From an uncultured Acholeplasmatales bacterium (lineage in GTDB: Bacteria > Bacillota_I > Bacilli_A > Acholeplasmatales > Anaeroplasmataceae), in the NCBI GenBank assembly GCA_944324725.1, contig CALUXJ010000009.1, positions 1 to 33,861 of the forward strand: 33,861 nucleotides of DNA. The letters are read 5' to 3'. A program made the position numbers and the translations under genes. Numbering within the stretch: the stretch's first letter is position 1; each line of letters opens with the position of its first letter. The notes under the pieces are model-generated. The model was not told where the DNA came from, searched no databases, and saw only the letters and a program-made list of their open reading frames with translations. This document shows, one piece after another, positions 1 through 7,223 of the stretch.

Positions 1-1175
1 AGTGGTTTAGCAACTAGCGTATTAAAGTCAACTTCTTTTGCTACAAACATGCCCATTAACTCTTCAAAAGTTAAAACAAAATCAACATCTGAACGAATTG
101 ATTTTCTACTAGCTTCAAGCTTTTTAGCTGAACATGGTCCAACAAAAACAATCTTGCAATCTGGATGCATCTTCTTAACTAGGCGAGCCGTTAAAACCAT
201 TGGCGTTAGGGCCATAGAAATATTTTCCTTAAATTCTGGGAATAAAGTCTTAGCCATTACTGACCAACTTGGACAACAAGATGTACCCATAAATTTCAAC
301 TTGTTTGGTACTTCTTCTAAGAAATCCTTAGCCTCTTCAATAGTACATAAGTCAGCACCAATTGATACCTCATAAACTCCCGCAAAACCTAACTTTGACA
401 TCGCATCATCAATTGTTTTCAAATTAACTTTTGGGCCAAACTGACCAACAAAGGAAGGTGCCATAACTGCATAAACAGGTGTCTCAGATTTAATGGTTTG
501 AATAACTTGGAAAATTTGTGACTTATCAGCAATTGCTCCAAATGGACAATTAACTAAACACATACCACAAGAAACACATTTATCATAATTAATTTTGGCC
601 TTACCATATTCATCAGACTCAATAGCATCCATGCCACAAGCCTTTTGACAAGGTCTTTCTCTATGAATGATTGCTCCATATGGACATACATCCTTACAAC
701 GACCACATTTAATACATAAATCTTGATTAATATGTGAACGACCATTCACAATAGAAATTGCATTTTTTGGGCAAACATTACGACAAGGGTTAGCTAAACA
801 GCCAACACAAACATCAGATACGTAATATGAGTCAGTTGGACAAGCATTACAAGCAAAATCGATAATATTAACAAGGGGTGGTTCATAAAATCTTTTGGTA
901 GTAATAGCTTCTTCTATTCCCTTAGAAATGGCAGAGTGTTCATCGGCACTTCTAACAGGTAAGCCAATGGCTAAACGTAATCTTTCAGCAACGATTGCTC
1001 TTTCTAGGAAAATAGATTCTCTATATTTAGCTTGGCCATTCTTTTTTGCTTCGGAATTTAACAATTGATAAGGAATTTCTTCAATTCGCTCGTAATCGCC
1101 ATCATAAGCTAATTTGGCAACCTCTCTAAATACACTTCTTCTAATTCTTACTAATGATTCAAAACTATCAAACAT
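1..1175 (-). CDS. Monomeric-type [FeFe] hydrogenase (3' end outside window)
   Basis: Reading the minus strand from ATG at 1175 gives about 391 open codons running off the window edge. After an N-terminal region of ~108 residues come many cysteines: C109/C112, C123/C126/C131/C135, then two classic CxxCxxCxxxC [4Fe-4S] motifs (C154-C164 and C200-C210). The H-cluster domain follows, with the L1 motif TSCCPSW at 298-304 and an L2 motif GPCSAKKLE at 346-354. The third motif (ExMxCxxGC) would lie beyond base 1. The family reversibly reduces protons to H2 with ferredoxin-like electron carriers in the cytoplasm. GPC in place of the textbook MPC in L2 resembles the group B monomeric enzymes, which is inference from family knowledge. 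The start is supported by GGAG upstream (GGAGTTGAAAAAATG) and by a good promoter. The gene is monocistronic on its 5' side. Partner or electron donor cannot be told from here. Confidence 0.92.
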   Translation of the reverse strand, partial: MFDSFESLVRIRRSVFREVAKLAYDGDYERIEEIPYQLLNSEAKKNGQAKYRESIFLERAIVAERLRLAIGLPVRSADEHSAISKGIEEAITTKRFYEPPLVNIIDFACNACPTDSYYVSDVCVGCLANPCRNVCPKNAISIVNGRSHINQDLCIKCGRCKDVCPYGAIIHRERPCQKACGMDAIESDEYGKAKINYDKCVSCGMCLVNCPFGAIADKSQIFQVIQTIKSETPVYAVMAPSFVGQFGPKVNLKTIDDAMSKLGFAGVYEVSIGADLCTIEEAKDFLEEVPNKLKFMGTSCCPSWSVMAKTLFPEFKENISMALTPMVLTARLVKKMHPDCKIVFVGPCSAKKLEASRKSIRSDVDFVLTFEELMGMFVAKEVDFNTLVAKP

Positions 1176-1199
1176 TTTTTCAACTCCATCTCGCCTAAT

Positions 1200-1227
1200 A
1201 TTATAAACTATAAGCCCAATTTTGCAA
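1200..1227 (-). promoter_or_regulatory. Promoter of the hydrogenase gene
   Basis: On the minus strand TTGCAA (1222-1227) is followed after 16 bases by a perfect TATAAT (1200-1205). The expected start of transcription lies about 20 bases before the ATG at 1175. A sigma-A type promoter is inferred from the hexamers alone. Confidence 0.65.
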
Positions 1228-1249
1228 GATTTATTTTACTTTTTCCTAT

Positions 1250-1276
1250 AAAAAAAGCGCCTCGTTAAAGACGCTT
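1250..1276 (-). terminator. Rho-independent terminator after the SPFH gene
   Basis: On the minus strand AAGCGTCTT pairs with GAGGCGCTT around a short loop (9 pairs including G-U pairs), followed directly by seven T. It lies just after the stop codon of the SPFH gene and separates that operon from the hydrogenase promoter. Confidence 0.8.
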
Positions 1277-1287
1277 AAATTTATTAA

Positions 1288-2250
1288 TTAGTCTTTGGGT
1301 TTTTCTTCCTTCATTACTTCAGCAATTGTGCTTATATTGCCAACTAAATCTTGCATATTTGATGGAATAATTAATTTAGTTGCCTTACCATCTGCAATCT
1401 TTTGCATAGCTTCATAACTTAACATGGTTAAAACTTCTTTAGAAGCACTGGCATTCTTTAATAATTCTAGACCTTTAGCCTCAGCCTCTCTTAAGACCTT
1501 GATACCTTCTGCTTCAGCTTGCTTTACCTTTAAAATGGACTCAGCTTCACCCTCAGCCTTTTTAATCATAGCTAGCTTTTCGGCTTCAGCACGTAAAATT
1601 TGTGATTCTTTGTCACCTTCAGCTTGTAAAATTTTAGACCGCTTATCACCTTCAGCAAGTAAGATTTTTTCTCTTCTTTCTCTTTCAGCCCGCATTTGTC
1701 TTTCCATAGAATCTCTAATATCCTGTGGTGGTAAAATATTTTTTACCTCAACCCGGTTAACTTTAATACCCCATGGGTCGGTAGCTTCATCAAGAATAGA
1801 ACGCATTTTAGAATTGATTATATCTCTACTAGTTAAAGTGGCATCTAATTCTAATTCACCAATTATATTACGTAAGGTAGTAGCTGATAATTTTTCAATA
1901 GCGAAAATTGGGTTTTCTACCCCATAAGTATATAACTTAGGATCTAAAACCGTATAGAAAACTACTGTATCAATTTGCATTGTTACGTTATCTTTAGTAA
2001 TAACAGGTTGAGGATCAAAATCCTTAACTTGTTCCTTCATCGAAACAACACTTGCAACTCGATCGACAAAAGGCATTAAAAAATGAATACCAACATTCCA
2101 AGTAGTATGATAAGCCCCTAATCTTTCCACAATATACTTACTTGTTTGTTCAACAATTCTAATTCTTGTAATTAAATAAATAATTACAGCTAAAATTACT
2201 ACACATACCACAATTACCCCAGCAATAGCGCCGGCATTAACTAAAAACAT
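1288..2250 (-). CDS. SPFH/band-7 (stomatin/paraslipin-like) membrane protein
   Basis: This is a 320-residue protein. A hydrophobic N-terminal anchor (about residues 6-28) is followed by the band-7 domain (YIVERLGAY, TKDNVTMQIDTVVFY, the ELELDATLTSRD stretch, WGIKVNRVEVKNILPP). A long charged Ala/Glu-rich helix follows with repeated units of the type ILQAEGDK / ILRAEAEK (about 195-270). This order is typical of bacterial slipins, which oligomerise at the inner face of the membrane and scaffold membrane microdomains. The gene begins 4 bases after the NfeD stop; its AAAGGAG site lies in the end of nfeD. The slipin-NfeD pair is a widely conserved operon, which strengthens both calls. The exact client is unknown. 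Confidence 0.93.
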   Translation of the reverse strand: MFLVNAGAIAGVIVVCVVILAVIIYLITRIRIVEQTSKYIVERLGAYHTTWNVGIHFLMPFVDRVASVVSMKEQVKDFDPQPVITKDNVTMQIDTVVFYTVLDPKLYTYGVENPIFAIEKLSATTLRNIIGELELDATLTSRDIINSKMRSILDEATDPWGIKVNRVEVKNILPPQDIRDSMERQMRAERERREKILLAEGDKRSKILQAEGDKESQILRAEAEKLAMIKKAEGEAESILKVKQAEAEGIKVLREAEAKGLELLKNASASKEVLTMLSYEAMQKIADGKATKLIIPSNMQDLVGNISTIAEVMKEEKPKD

Positions 2251-2254
2251 AAAC

Positions 2255-2704
2255 TTAAATCTCCTTTCGTATTTGCTTTACAACAAGTTTATTTCCTTTA
2301 ATAGCCACAATTTGGCATTCCTCAAAGGCATTTATTGAATTTTCATCAGCAATAATCGCTTGATAGATAACATCATTAATCTTAACTTCGCCTGCTGCAT
2401 CTTTACTAATAGGCTTTAAGGCAACAACCTTTTGACCAATAAACTCATCCGCATTAGTCTGACGAATTTGATTTTTAAGCATTTTTTTGACAACAGGTCG
2501 TGTTAGCAATAAGGTTAGGCAAGAAACTACCACAAAAACAATAATTTCTACCCAATATGGTATACCATCAATAATTGAAAGAATTAAACTAACAAACGCT
2601 CCCGCGCTAAACCAAATAGAAACTAAATCTTGCGTTACTGCTTCAACAACCAAGGCAATAATAAATACTCCTAACCAAACCCATAACATATATTGTTCAA
2701 TCAT
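2255..2704 (-). CDS. NfeD-like membrane protein (short form)
   Basis: The protein has 149 residues with three membrane segments (about 6-25, 28-45 and 50-69). A soluble C-terminal part (about 85-145: IGQKVVALKPI...AGEVKINDVIYQA...) has the look of the OB-fold NfeD C-terminal domain. No N-terminal ClpP-like protease domain is present, so this is the short NfeD class, which pairs with slipins in membrane quality control or microdomains. Its ATG overlaps the preceding gene's stop (ATGA), and the AAGGAGG site is formed by that gene's last codons, so the two are translationally coupled. The slipin gene follows 4 bases downstream. Confidence 0.85.
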   Translation of the reverse strand: MIEQYMLWVWLGVFIIALVVEAVTQDLVSIWFSAGAFVSLILSIIDGIPYWVEIIVFVVVSCLTLLLTRPVVKKMLKNQIRQTNADEFIGQKVVALKPISKDAAGEVKINDVIYQAIIADENSINAFEECQIVAIKGNKLVVKQIRKEI

Positions 2705-3078
2705 TTAATTTCCTCCTTCATATTAATGACAATTGCTTTTTCGTCAGGAAGATACTTGGCATTAAATTTTAGAAAACTATTCTTAGGTATGGTTAAAGAA
2801 AAAGCATTTTCCACAAATTCAATGACACTTCTTTGTGATATTCTACCATAACTTTTTGTAATTGCCAATTTTAATAGAGAACTTTCACTATAAATTTCTG
2901 ATAAAGCTTCATCTTTTGATAATTTAAATAAATATATTTTCTTAGCTTCTTTGTCACAAGCCAAACGTACACGATAGGCATCGGCAAAGCAATTAACCAA
3001 ATTCTTATTTAGTAATAGATAATTAGTATAGAAACTAACATATCCGTTATTGTTATCTAAATCAAAAAATTCTAACAT
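2701..3078 (-). CDS. Small uncharacterised protein, first gene of the nfeD-slipin operon
   Basis: I do not recognise this 125-residue protein. The reading frame extends upstream to 3126, but TAAGGAGG just before ATG 3078 (protein MLEFFDLDN...) decides the start. It is soluble, with no signal or membrane segment. It is mixed alpha/beta in character, with a lysine-rich middle (KEAKKIYLFKLSKDE) and a C-terminal half containing SYGRISQRSVIEFVE. It ends in KEEIK with TGA overlapping the NfeD ATG. The coupling suggests a role connected to NfeD/SPFH, but the sequence gives no mechanism. Confidence 0.75.
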   Translation of the reverse strand: MLEFFDLDNNNGYVSFYTNYLLLNKNLVNCFADAYRVRLACDKEAKKIYLFKLSKDEALSEIYSESSLLKLAITKSYGRISQRSVIEFVENAFSLTIPKNSFLKFNAKYLPDEKAIVINMKEEIK

Positions 3079-3097
3079 ATTATGCCTCCTTAGCATA

Positions 3098-3126
3098 ATT
3101 ATACATTTTAATTCACAATAATACAA
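3098..3126 (-). promoter_or_regulatory. Candidate promoter of the small protein-nfeD-slipin operon
   Basis: On the minus strand TTGTAT (3121-3126), a 17-base spacer and TATAAT (3098-3103) precede the ribosome site. The leader would be only about a dozen bases, so the transcript start is tight against the Shine-Dalgarno sequence. This makes the call less certain. Confidence 0.45.
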
Positions 3127-3145
3127 GTGTTTATATTAAAAAACA

Positions 3146-3154
3146 TGTTATAAT
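3146..3154 (+). promoter_or_regulatory. Extended -10 promoter of the HAD gene
   Basis: TGTTATAAT is a perfect TATAAT (3149-3154) with the TGn extension. No convincing -35 box is present. It faces the minus-strand promoter of the neighbouring operon within the same 91-base intergenic space. Confidence 0.5.
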
Positions 3155-3169
3155 ATAGTTGGTGATAAT

Positions 3170-3919
3170 ATGATTATTATGGTAGATTTAGATGACACAC
3201 TTTTAAATAGTCAAGGTGAAGTGGGAAACTATACTAAAATGATACTTGAGCAGCTAAGACCTCAACATAAATTAGTTTTTAATAGTGCTCGTTCTTTAAC
3301 AGCTAGTCAAAAAATAGCTGATTTATTAAAACCTGATTGGCAAATTTTAAACGCTGGAAGCACAATATATGATAGCAATAATCATTTAATATATGAAAAT
3401 CCCATCGCAATTTCTGAGGTAAATTACATAGTAAAATATTTAAAATCAAAGCAAATCTTTAATATCTTAATTGAATCAGGTAATGGTTTTTTAAGTGATA
3501 ATCTAACTTTTATTTCTACTCATAGTTATGTTAAATATGCTAATTTAGATAATTATAAATATCCTGCCTATAAAATAGTTTATCACGATAATGACACTAA
3601 TAGTGGTACATATTTAGCTAAAAAATTTAATTTTGATTTTACAACCTACGTCAACTCAAATATTCATAAAATTAGTAAAACAAATAAAGGTCAAGGCTTA
3701 GATAGTTTTAAAGCTATAACCAAAACCACTGAGCCAATTATTGCTTTTGGTGATGATTTAGGTGATATTCCTATGTTATTAAAAGCTGACGTTGCTGTCA
3801 AAATGGCTAATAGCAATAATGCCCTTAATGACTATCCCTTTTTAACTTGTCCTGGTAATAATAGTGATGGCGTTGCCAAATTCTTACTTAGCTATTTAAA
3901 AAAGAAAGAAGGCATTTAG
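3170..3919 (+). CDS. Cof-type HAD-superfamily phosphatase
   Basis: The protein has 249 residues. HAD motif I is at the very N-terminus (DLDDT, residues 6-10). Motif II is probably NSARS near residue 38. Motif III/IV is the GDDLGDIPML segment near residue 195, followed by a cap-return region (VAVKMANSNNAL). This layout fits the Cof/YidA subgroup, cytoplasmic Mg-dependent phosphatases acting on sugar phosphates, nucleotides or flavin precursors; the substrate cannot be predicted here. Start ATG 3170 follows GGTGA by 5 bases; ATG 3179 is an alternative. The stop overlaps the convergent ssb stop by four bases, so the two transcripts run into each other. Confidence 0.9.
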   Translation: MIIMVDLDDTLLNSQGEVGNYTKMILEQLRPQHKLVFNSARSLTASQKIADLLKPDWQILNAGSTIYDSNNHLIYENPIAISEVNYIVKYLKSKQIFNILIESGNGFLSDNLTFISTHSYVKYANLDNYKYPAYKIVYHDNDTNSGTYLAKKFNFDFTTYVNSNIHKISKTNKGQGLDSFKAITKTTEPIIAFGDDLGDIPMLLKADVAVKMANSNNALNDYPFLTCPGNNSDGVAKFLLSYLKKKEGI

Positions 3920-4254
3920 CCCTCAACCTTAGTATCAATATTTGAGAAAAAAACGATGCGTTCGCCGACTAACTCAGTTTGATAAACATTAGTTCCATCG
4001 TCCTTGGTTTTACGATTAGAAACAATTCGACCTTTAACCCCAATCATTGCTCCTTTTCTAACATTATCCGAAACAATTTCCGCTGTGCTTTCCCATAATG
4101 TCACTCTTAATAGGTCATTTTCATATTCTCCCTCAGCATTACGAAAAGGCCTCTGAACAACGATTAATAGATTAAGAACATTTCTTCCATCTTCTAATGT
4201 TTTTATTTCAACATCTCTAGCTATTCGACCAACTAGCATAAAATAATTATACAT
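3916..4254 (-). CDS. ssb: Short single-stranded DNA-binding protein (SsbB-like, no acidic tail)
   Basis: This is a 112-residue OB-fold protein starting MYNYFMLVGRIARDVE, matching the standard SSB N-terminus. It contains NLLIVVQRPFRN, the LLRVTLWE strand and a KGAMIGVKGRI strand. It ends SNIDTKVEG and lacks the Gly/Gln-rich linker and acidic DDDIPF tail by which housekeeping SSBs recruit partners. In length it resembles Bacillus SsbB rather than SsbA. The frame is open upstream to 4302, but family alignment favours 4254. The AAAGGAGG at ~4266 is unusually far (about 14 bases) from that ATG. Standing alone, not between rpsF and rpsR, it is probably a second SSB paralogue, perhaps for DNA uptake or repair; that role is inference. 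Confidence 0.88.
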   Translation of the reverse strand: MYNYFMLVGRIARDVEIKTLEDGRNVLNLLIVVQRPFRNAEGEYENDLLRVTLWESTAEIVSDNVRKGAMIGVKGRIVSNRKTKDDGTNVYQTELVGERIVFFSNIDTKVEG

Positions 4255-4283
4255 TAATACTAATTTTTCCTCCTTTCGGCATA

Positions 4284-4312
4284 AATATAGCAAATTTATC
4301 ATTTTTTACCAA
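4284..4312 (-). promoter_or_regulatory. Candidate ssb promoter
   Basis: On the minus strand TTGGTA (4307-4312), a 17-base spacer and TATATT (4284-4289) lie just upstream of the AAAGGAGG ribosome site of ssb. Confidence 0.45.
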
Positions 4313-4582
4313 ATTGCTTTTAGGAGCTTTTTTTACTATTTATTTTTACATTAGGAAAAAATAGCCGTTTTTTCTAATAGCTGATAAAAAAGTTTTTTTA
4401 ATATTTTGACACCTTATGAAAAAAGCTTAAAAAATCGCCTTATTTACACTTTTTTTACTTTTTTTCAATTTTAATCTATTGGCAAAATTATTCAATCATC
4501 ATTTTAGTAATCAATTTTATAAAATTAATACCTATTATTTAATCTTACCATTAAATTTTGCTTACTTATCAATATTTGAACA
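4313..4582. other. AT-rich non-coding stretch with A/T tracts
   Basis: No gene is visible on either strand. The left part (about 4320-4460) holds many runs of six to seven A or T, several spaced roughly one helical turn apart, which may give intrinsic curvature. A near-perfect inverted repeat is present (TTAGGAAAAAA at ~4350-4360 against TTTTTTCTAA at ~4368-4377). The right part is plain AT-rich sequence. I see no tRNA or known riboswitch here. Confidence 0.5.
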
Positions 4583-4583
4583 T

Positions 4584-4654
4584 AAAAAAATACCTCCAAA
4601 GTAGACTAATAATTAGAGGTATTCATTCTTTAATTATTTTATTTGTCTACTTTG
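4584..4654 (-). terminator. Terminator of the deoC-deoD operon with an overlapping alternative stem
   Basis: On the minus strand AATACCTC (4616-4623) pairs with GAGGTATT (4589-4596) and runs into a stretch of T (4584-4590), a plausible intrinsic terminator. Interleaved with it, CAAAGTAGAC (4645-4654) pairs perfectly with GTCTACTTTG (4597-4606), whose 3' half sits in the loop of the first stem. The two stems are therefore in a pseudoknot-like or mutually exclusive arrangement. See findings. Confidence 0.6.
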
Positions 4655-4695
4655 AAGATATCATATCATCTTGAACTCTTCTTTTTATAGATTAA

Positions 4696-5421
4696 TTATC
4701 TTTTCTTTGTTGTAGCTAGCTCTAAAGCAATTTTCATCATATTAGTAAATGAGTTTTGTCTCTCGCTAGCACTTGTTACTTCATGTGTAACAAATGAATC
4801 GGAAATGGTTAATAAACAGCTGGCTTTCTTACCTAAAGCTTTAGCATTAGCAAAGAGAGCATAGCTTTCCATTTCTACACACTCACAACCATATTTGTCT
4901 CTAACTTCTTCATAGCTATTATTACCATAAAATACATCTGATGAATGACAAACTGCTGGTTTAAGTTCAATATTTAACGCTTCTGCAGCTTTAATTAATT
5001 TATTATTAATAGACTTACTGCTTTTTAACTTTTTGCTTCTAATGCCCCAGGCAACTTTAGCAAAGGTTGACTCACTATAAGCTTCTGTTACTAAAACTGT
5101 ATCATAGACATTTAAACGTCCTACATAAGCCCCTGCAGAACCAATTCTAACAATGGTATCTACATCATAGAATTTAAATAATTCATAAGAATAAATACCA
5201 ATAGATGGTTGACCCATTCCTGAGCCCATAACACTAATCCATTTACCTTTATACTTACCAGTATAACCATAAATGTTTCTTGTACTTGTAAATTGCGTAA
5301 CATCTGTTAAGAAATTTTCAGCAATAAATTTGGCTCTAAGTGGATCACCAGGCATTAAAACAACCTTAGCAATTTTATTAACATCATCACAGGCAATATG
5401 TGGGGTTGGGATATTACTCAT
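4696..5421 (-). CDS. deoD: Purine-nucleoside phosphorylase, DeoD type
   Basis: This 241-residue protein has the hexameric PNP pattern. TPHI with His8 is near the N-terminus, PGDPLRA at 24-30 binds phosphate (G25, D26), RIGSAGA is in the middle, VEMES contributes ribose contacts, and ISDSF carries the Asp that protonates the purine. The enzyme cleaves purine (deoxy)ribonucleosides with phosphate to the free base and (deoxy)ribose 1-phosphate in the cytoplasm. Its ATG lies inside the end of deoC (8-base overlap), with GGAGGAATATAAAC forming the ribosome site. Together with DeoC it releases purine bases and feeds deoxyribose phosphate into central metabolism. No phosphopentomutase gene is nearby. 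Confidence 0.95.
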   Translation of the reverse strand: MSNIPTPHIACDDVNKIAKVVLMPGDPLRAKFIAENFLTDVTQFTSTRNIYGYTGKYKGKWISVMGSGMGQPSIGIYSYELFKFYDVDTIVRIGSAGAYVGRLNVYDTVLVTEAYSESTFAKVAWGIRSKKLKSSKSINNKLIKAAEALNIELKPAVCHSSDVFYGNNSYEEVRDKYGCECVEMESYALFANAKALGKKASCLLTISDSFVTHEVTSASERQNSFTNMMKIALELATTKKR

Positions 5422-6067
5422 GTTTATATTCCTCCATTATATTAACTCCAGCTGAAGCACCAATTCTTGTTGCTCCAGCCTTAATCATAGCTTCCATTTC
5501 AGCCATCGTTCTAACACCACCAGAAGCTTTAACACCCATATCAGGTCCAACTGCATCACGCATTAAGCTAACTGCATGCTCAGTAGCACCTGCTGTACCA
5601 AAACCAGTTGAAGTCTTAACGAAATCAGCACCTGCTTCTTTAGCAAGTTTTGAAGCTCTAGTAATTTCTTCGTCAGTTAAATAGCAAGTTTCTAAAATTA
5701 CCTTTAACGTTCTTGGCCCACATGCTTCCTTAACAGCTGCAATTTCATCGCGAACATAATCATTTAAACCATCTTGAAGAGCAGCGACATTAATTACCAT
5801 ATCTACTTCATCTGCTCCCGCCATAATAGCATCACTGGCTTCATAAACCTTAGCTGATGTGGTATTTTGTCCTAAAGGAAAACCAATAACTGTACATACT
5901 AAAACATCTGTGTCACGTAATACTTCCTTAGCGTGACTAACATAATACGGATTAATACAAACTGATTTAAAATGATAATTTTTAGCTTCTTCTAAAAGTT
6001 TATCAATTTCTTTTTTAGAGGCCATTGCCTTTAATAGGGTATGATCAATATATTTAGCTTTATCCAT
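5414..6067 (-). CDS. deoC: Deoxyribose-phosphate aldolase
   Basis: The protein has 217 residues, typical for Firmicute DeoC. It starts [14 protein letters not shown]. The Schiff-base lysine is in FVKTSTGFG (K151), with the supporting Asp in EVDMV (D89) and the second Lys in VKASGGVR (K180). The enzyme cleaves 2-deoxyribose 5-phosphate to acetaldehyde and glyceraldehyde 3-phosphate. AAGGAGG lies just before the ATG. It sits between an unknown gene (9-base gap) and deoD (8-base overlap), forming a small nucleoside-salvage operon. Confidence 0.96.
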   Translation of the reverse strand: MDKAKYIDHTLLKAMASKKEIDKLLEEAKNYHFKSVCINPYYVSHAKEVLRDTDVLVCTVIGFPLGQNTTSAKVYEASDAIMAGADEVDMVINVAALQDGLNDYVRDEIAAVKEACGPRTLKVILETCYLTDEEITRASKLAKEAGADFVKTSTGFGTAGATEHAVSLMRDAVGPDMGVKASGGVRTMAEMEAMIKAGATRIGASAGVNIMEEYKHE

Positions 6068-6076
6068 AAATCCTCC

Positions 6077-6937
6077 TTAAATATCTAAGACTTTGCTAAA
6101 ATCTATTTTTTTAAGTTCTAAAATTAAAGGTGAAAAATTACCTTTGTTAAGAACTTTGTTAACTTTTTTCATTTCTCGTTGCGTCGTATAGTATAAATTA
6201 CTGATACTAGATTCAATTGGGTGAAAATTTTTTTTAGTCTGCTGATATAATTCCTCACTTGAAATAAAGATTTCCTCACCCTCGCCGACAATCTTTACCA
6301 TGTCAACAAAAAGGGGAAAAACAAATGGTTCAATTGGATTTACCTCAATAGCAGTGTAGACCTTACGTTTTCCTTCTACCGCATAAAAAGTAATTTTAGG
6401 AACAACTACATTATCTACTTTGAGTAAATCAGAAATTATACTTGATTGTTGAAGATAATCATATACTTTATTGAGATTTTCTCTATCCAAACGATAATAA
6501 CTAGCAATCTCGACAGGGTACTTATTTTTATAGGCTAATTTTACGATATCATATGCCTTAAGCATTAAACTTCGTTTAAATGGTGAAACATCTTCAAAAA
6601 CTTCATTATAGACACAAAAATTAAACATTTTGCAAATATCTTCACACAAATTTAAAACTAAATCAACATCATAAGTTGGCAAAAGAACGGAAAACTCTAC
6701 GCGCAAATTAACTTCTACATAACGTGGATCAAGTCTTTCAATGTTAGGAACGCTTGATTTTGATGCAATTACAAAATCACAAGCAAAATCCAAAGTTGGA
6801 TTAAAATAATGCGCAACCTTCTCTGTTTCATTTTTATTTAAAATATCAATATATGGGTTGGCATTGAAATAGCTGATTAAATCCGCCACATCATAGCGCC
6901 GCGACCCTTCTTTAAAAAAATAGTACCGAAAAAGCAT
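6077..6937 (-). CDS. Uncharacterised protein upstream of deoC-deoD
   Basis: I do not recognise this 286-residue protein. It has no signal peptide or membrane segment. The N-terminal half (to about 110) is rich in aromatic residues and beta-like stretches (VEVNLRVEFSVLLPTYDVDLVLNL). A central helical part (about 120-175: LKAYDIVKLAYKNKYPVEIASYYRLDRENLNKVYDYL) looks like a winged-helix or helical bundle. The C-terminal third contains KITFYAVEGKRKVYTAIEV and a basic helix (QREMKKVNKVLNKG). It starts with ATG 6937 after GAGGTTGATTAT. Being first in the deoC-deoD operon, a regulator is possible but nothing proves DNA binding. Confidence 0.75.
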   Translation of the reverse strand: MLFRYYFFKEGSRRYDVADLISYFNANPYIDILNKNETEKVAHYFNPTLDFACDFVIASKSSVPNIERLDPRYVEVNLRVEFSVLLPTYDVDLVLNLCEDICKMFNFCVYNEVFEDVSPFKRSLMLKAYDIVKLAYKNKYPVEIASYYRLDRENLNKVYDYLQQSSIISDLLKVDNVVVPKITFYAVEGKRKVYTAIEVNPIEPFVFPLFVDMVKIVGEGEEIFISSEELYQQTKKNFHPIESSISNLYYTTQREMKKVNKVLNKGNFSPLILELKKIDFSKVLDI

Positions 6938-6955
6938 ATAATCAACCTCTTAGTT

Positions 6956-6964
6956 ATTATATCA
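6956..6964 (-). promoter_or_regulatory. Extended -10 promoter of the deoC-deoD operon
   Basis: On the minus strand TGATATAAT gives a perfect TATAAT (6956-6961) with the TGn extension, about 20 bases before the ATG at 6937. The -35 region is weak. Confidence 0.5.
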
Positions 6965-7001
6965 TTTTTATTAAGCAAAGTATAGTACCTTTTTTTTGCT
7001 C

Positions 7002-7223
7002 TTAATGACGCCCTTTTTCAGGCAAATTGTTTGTTTTAAACAACTTGTAAAAATACTTACAGACTAAAATTCCAATAATTAATATTATAATTAAAAGAGT
7101 TAGCCATAGCCACAATAAATCAATAAAAATAAAACAATTGATAACTAAAGCTATCGGTCCCATGAGACAAATAAGTGTTAAAAAGAGGGCTAAAAGAAAG
7201 GCCTTTAAGTTAGATTTTTTCAT
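7002..7223 (-). CDS. Small two-helix membrane protein
   Basis: The protein has 73 residues: a short basic N-terminus (MKKSNLK), two hydrophobic helices (about 8-30 and 36-56), then a basic tail (YKLFKTNNLPEKGRH). It is not recognised as a family. Its ATG overlaps the end of the PDZ-Lon protease gene by 14 bases in another frame, with GAGGTG 9 bases before it, so translation is probably coupled. Being last in the ileS operon, it could be a partner of the membrane protease. That is only a contextual guess. Confidence 0.65.
   Translation of the reverse strand: MKKSNLKAFLLALFLTLICLMGPIALVINCFIFIDLLWLWLTLLIIILIIGILVCKYFYKLFKTNNLPEKGRH

Noticed and set aside
49-375. Plus-strand open frame of 108 codons
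   Set aside because: It is the antisense shadow of the hydrogenase gene, which has motif-level support.
1424-1927. Plus-strand 167-codon frame rich in Ser/Ala
   Set aside because: Complement of the Ala/Glu-rich helix of the SPFH protein; no ribosome site.
4313-4582. Possible replication origin or phage attachment site in the A/T-tract region
   Set aside because: No DnaA-box cluster, no direct repeats flanking genes, no integrase or dnaA nearby; plain AT richness is enough explanation.
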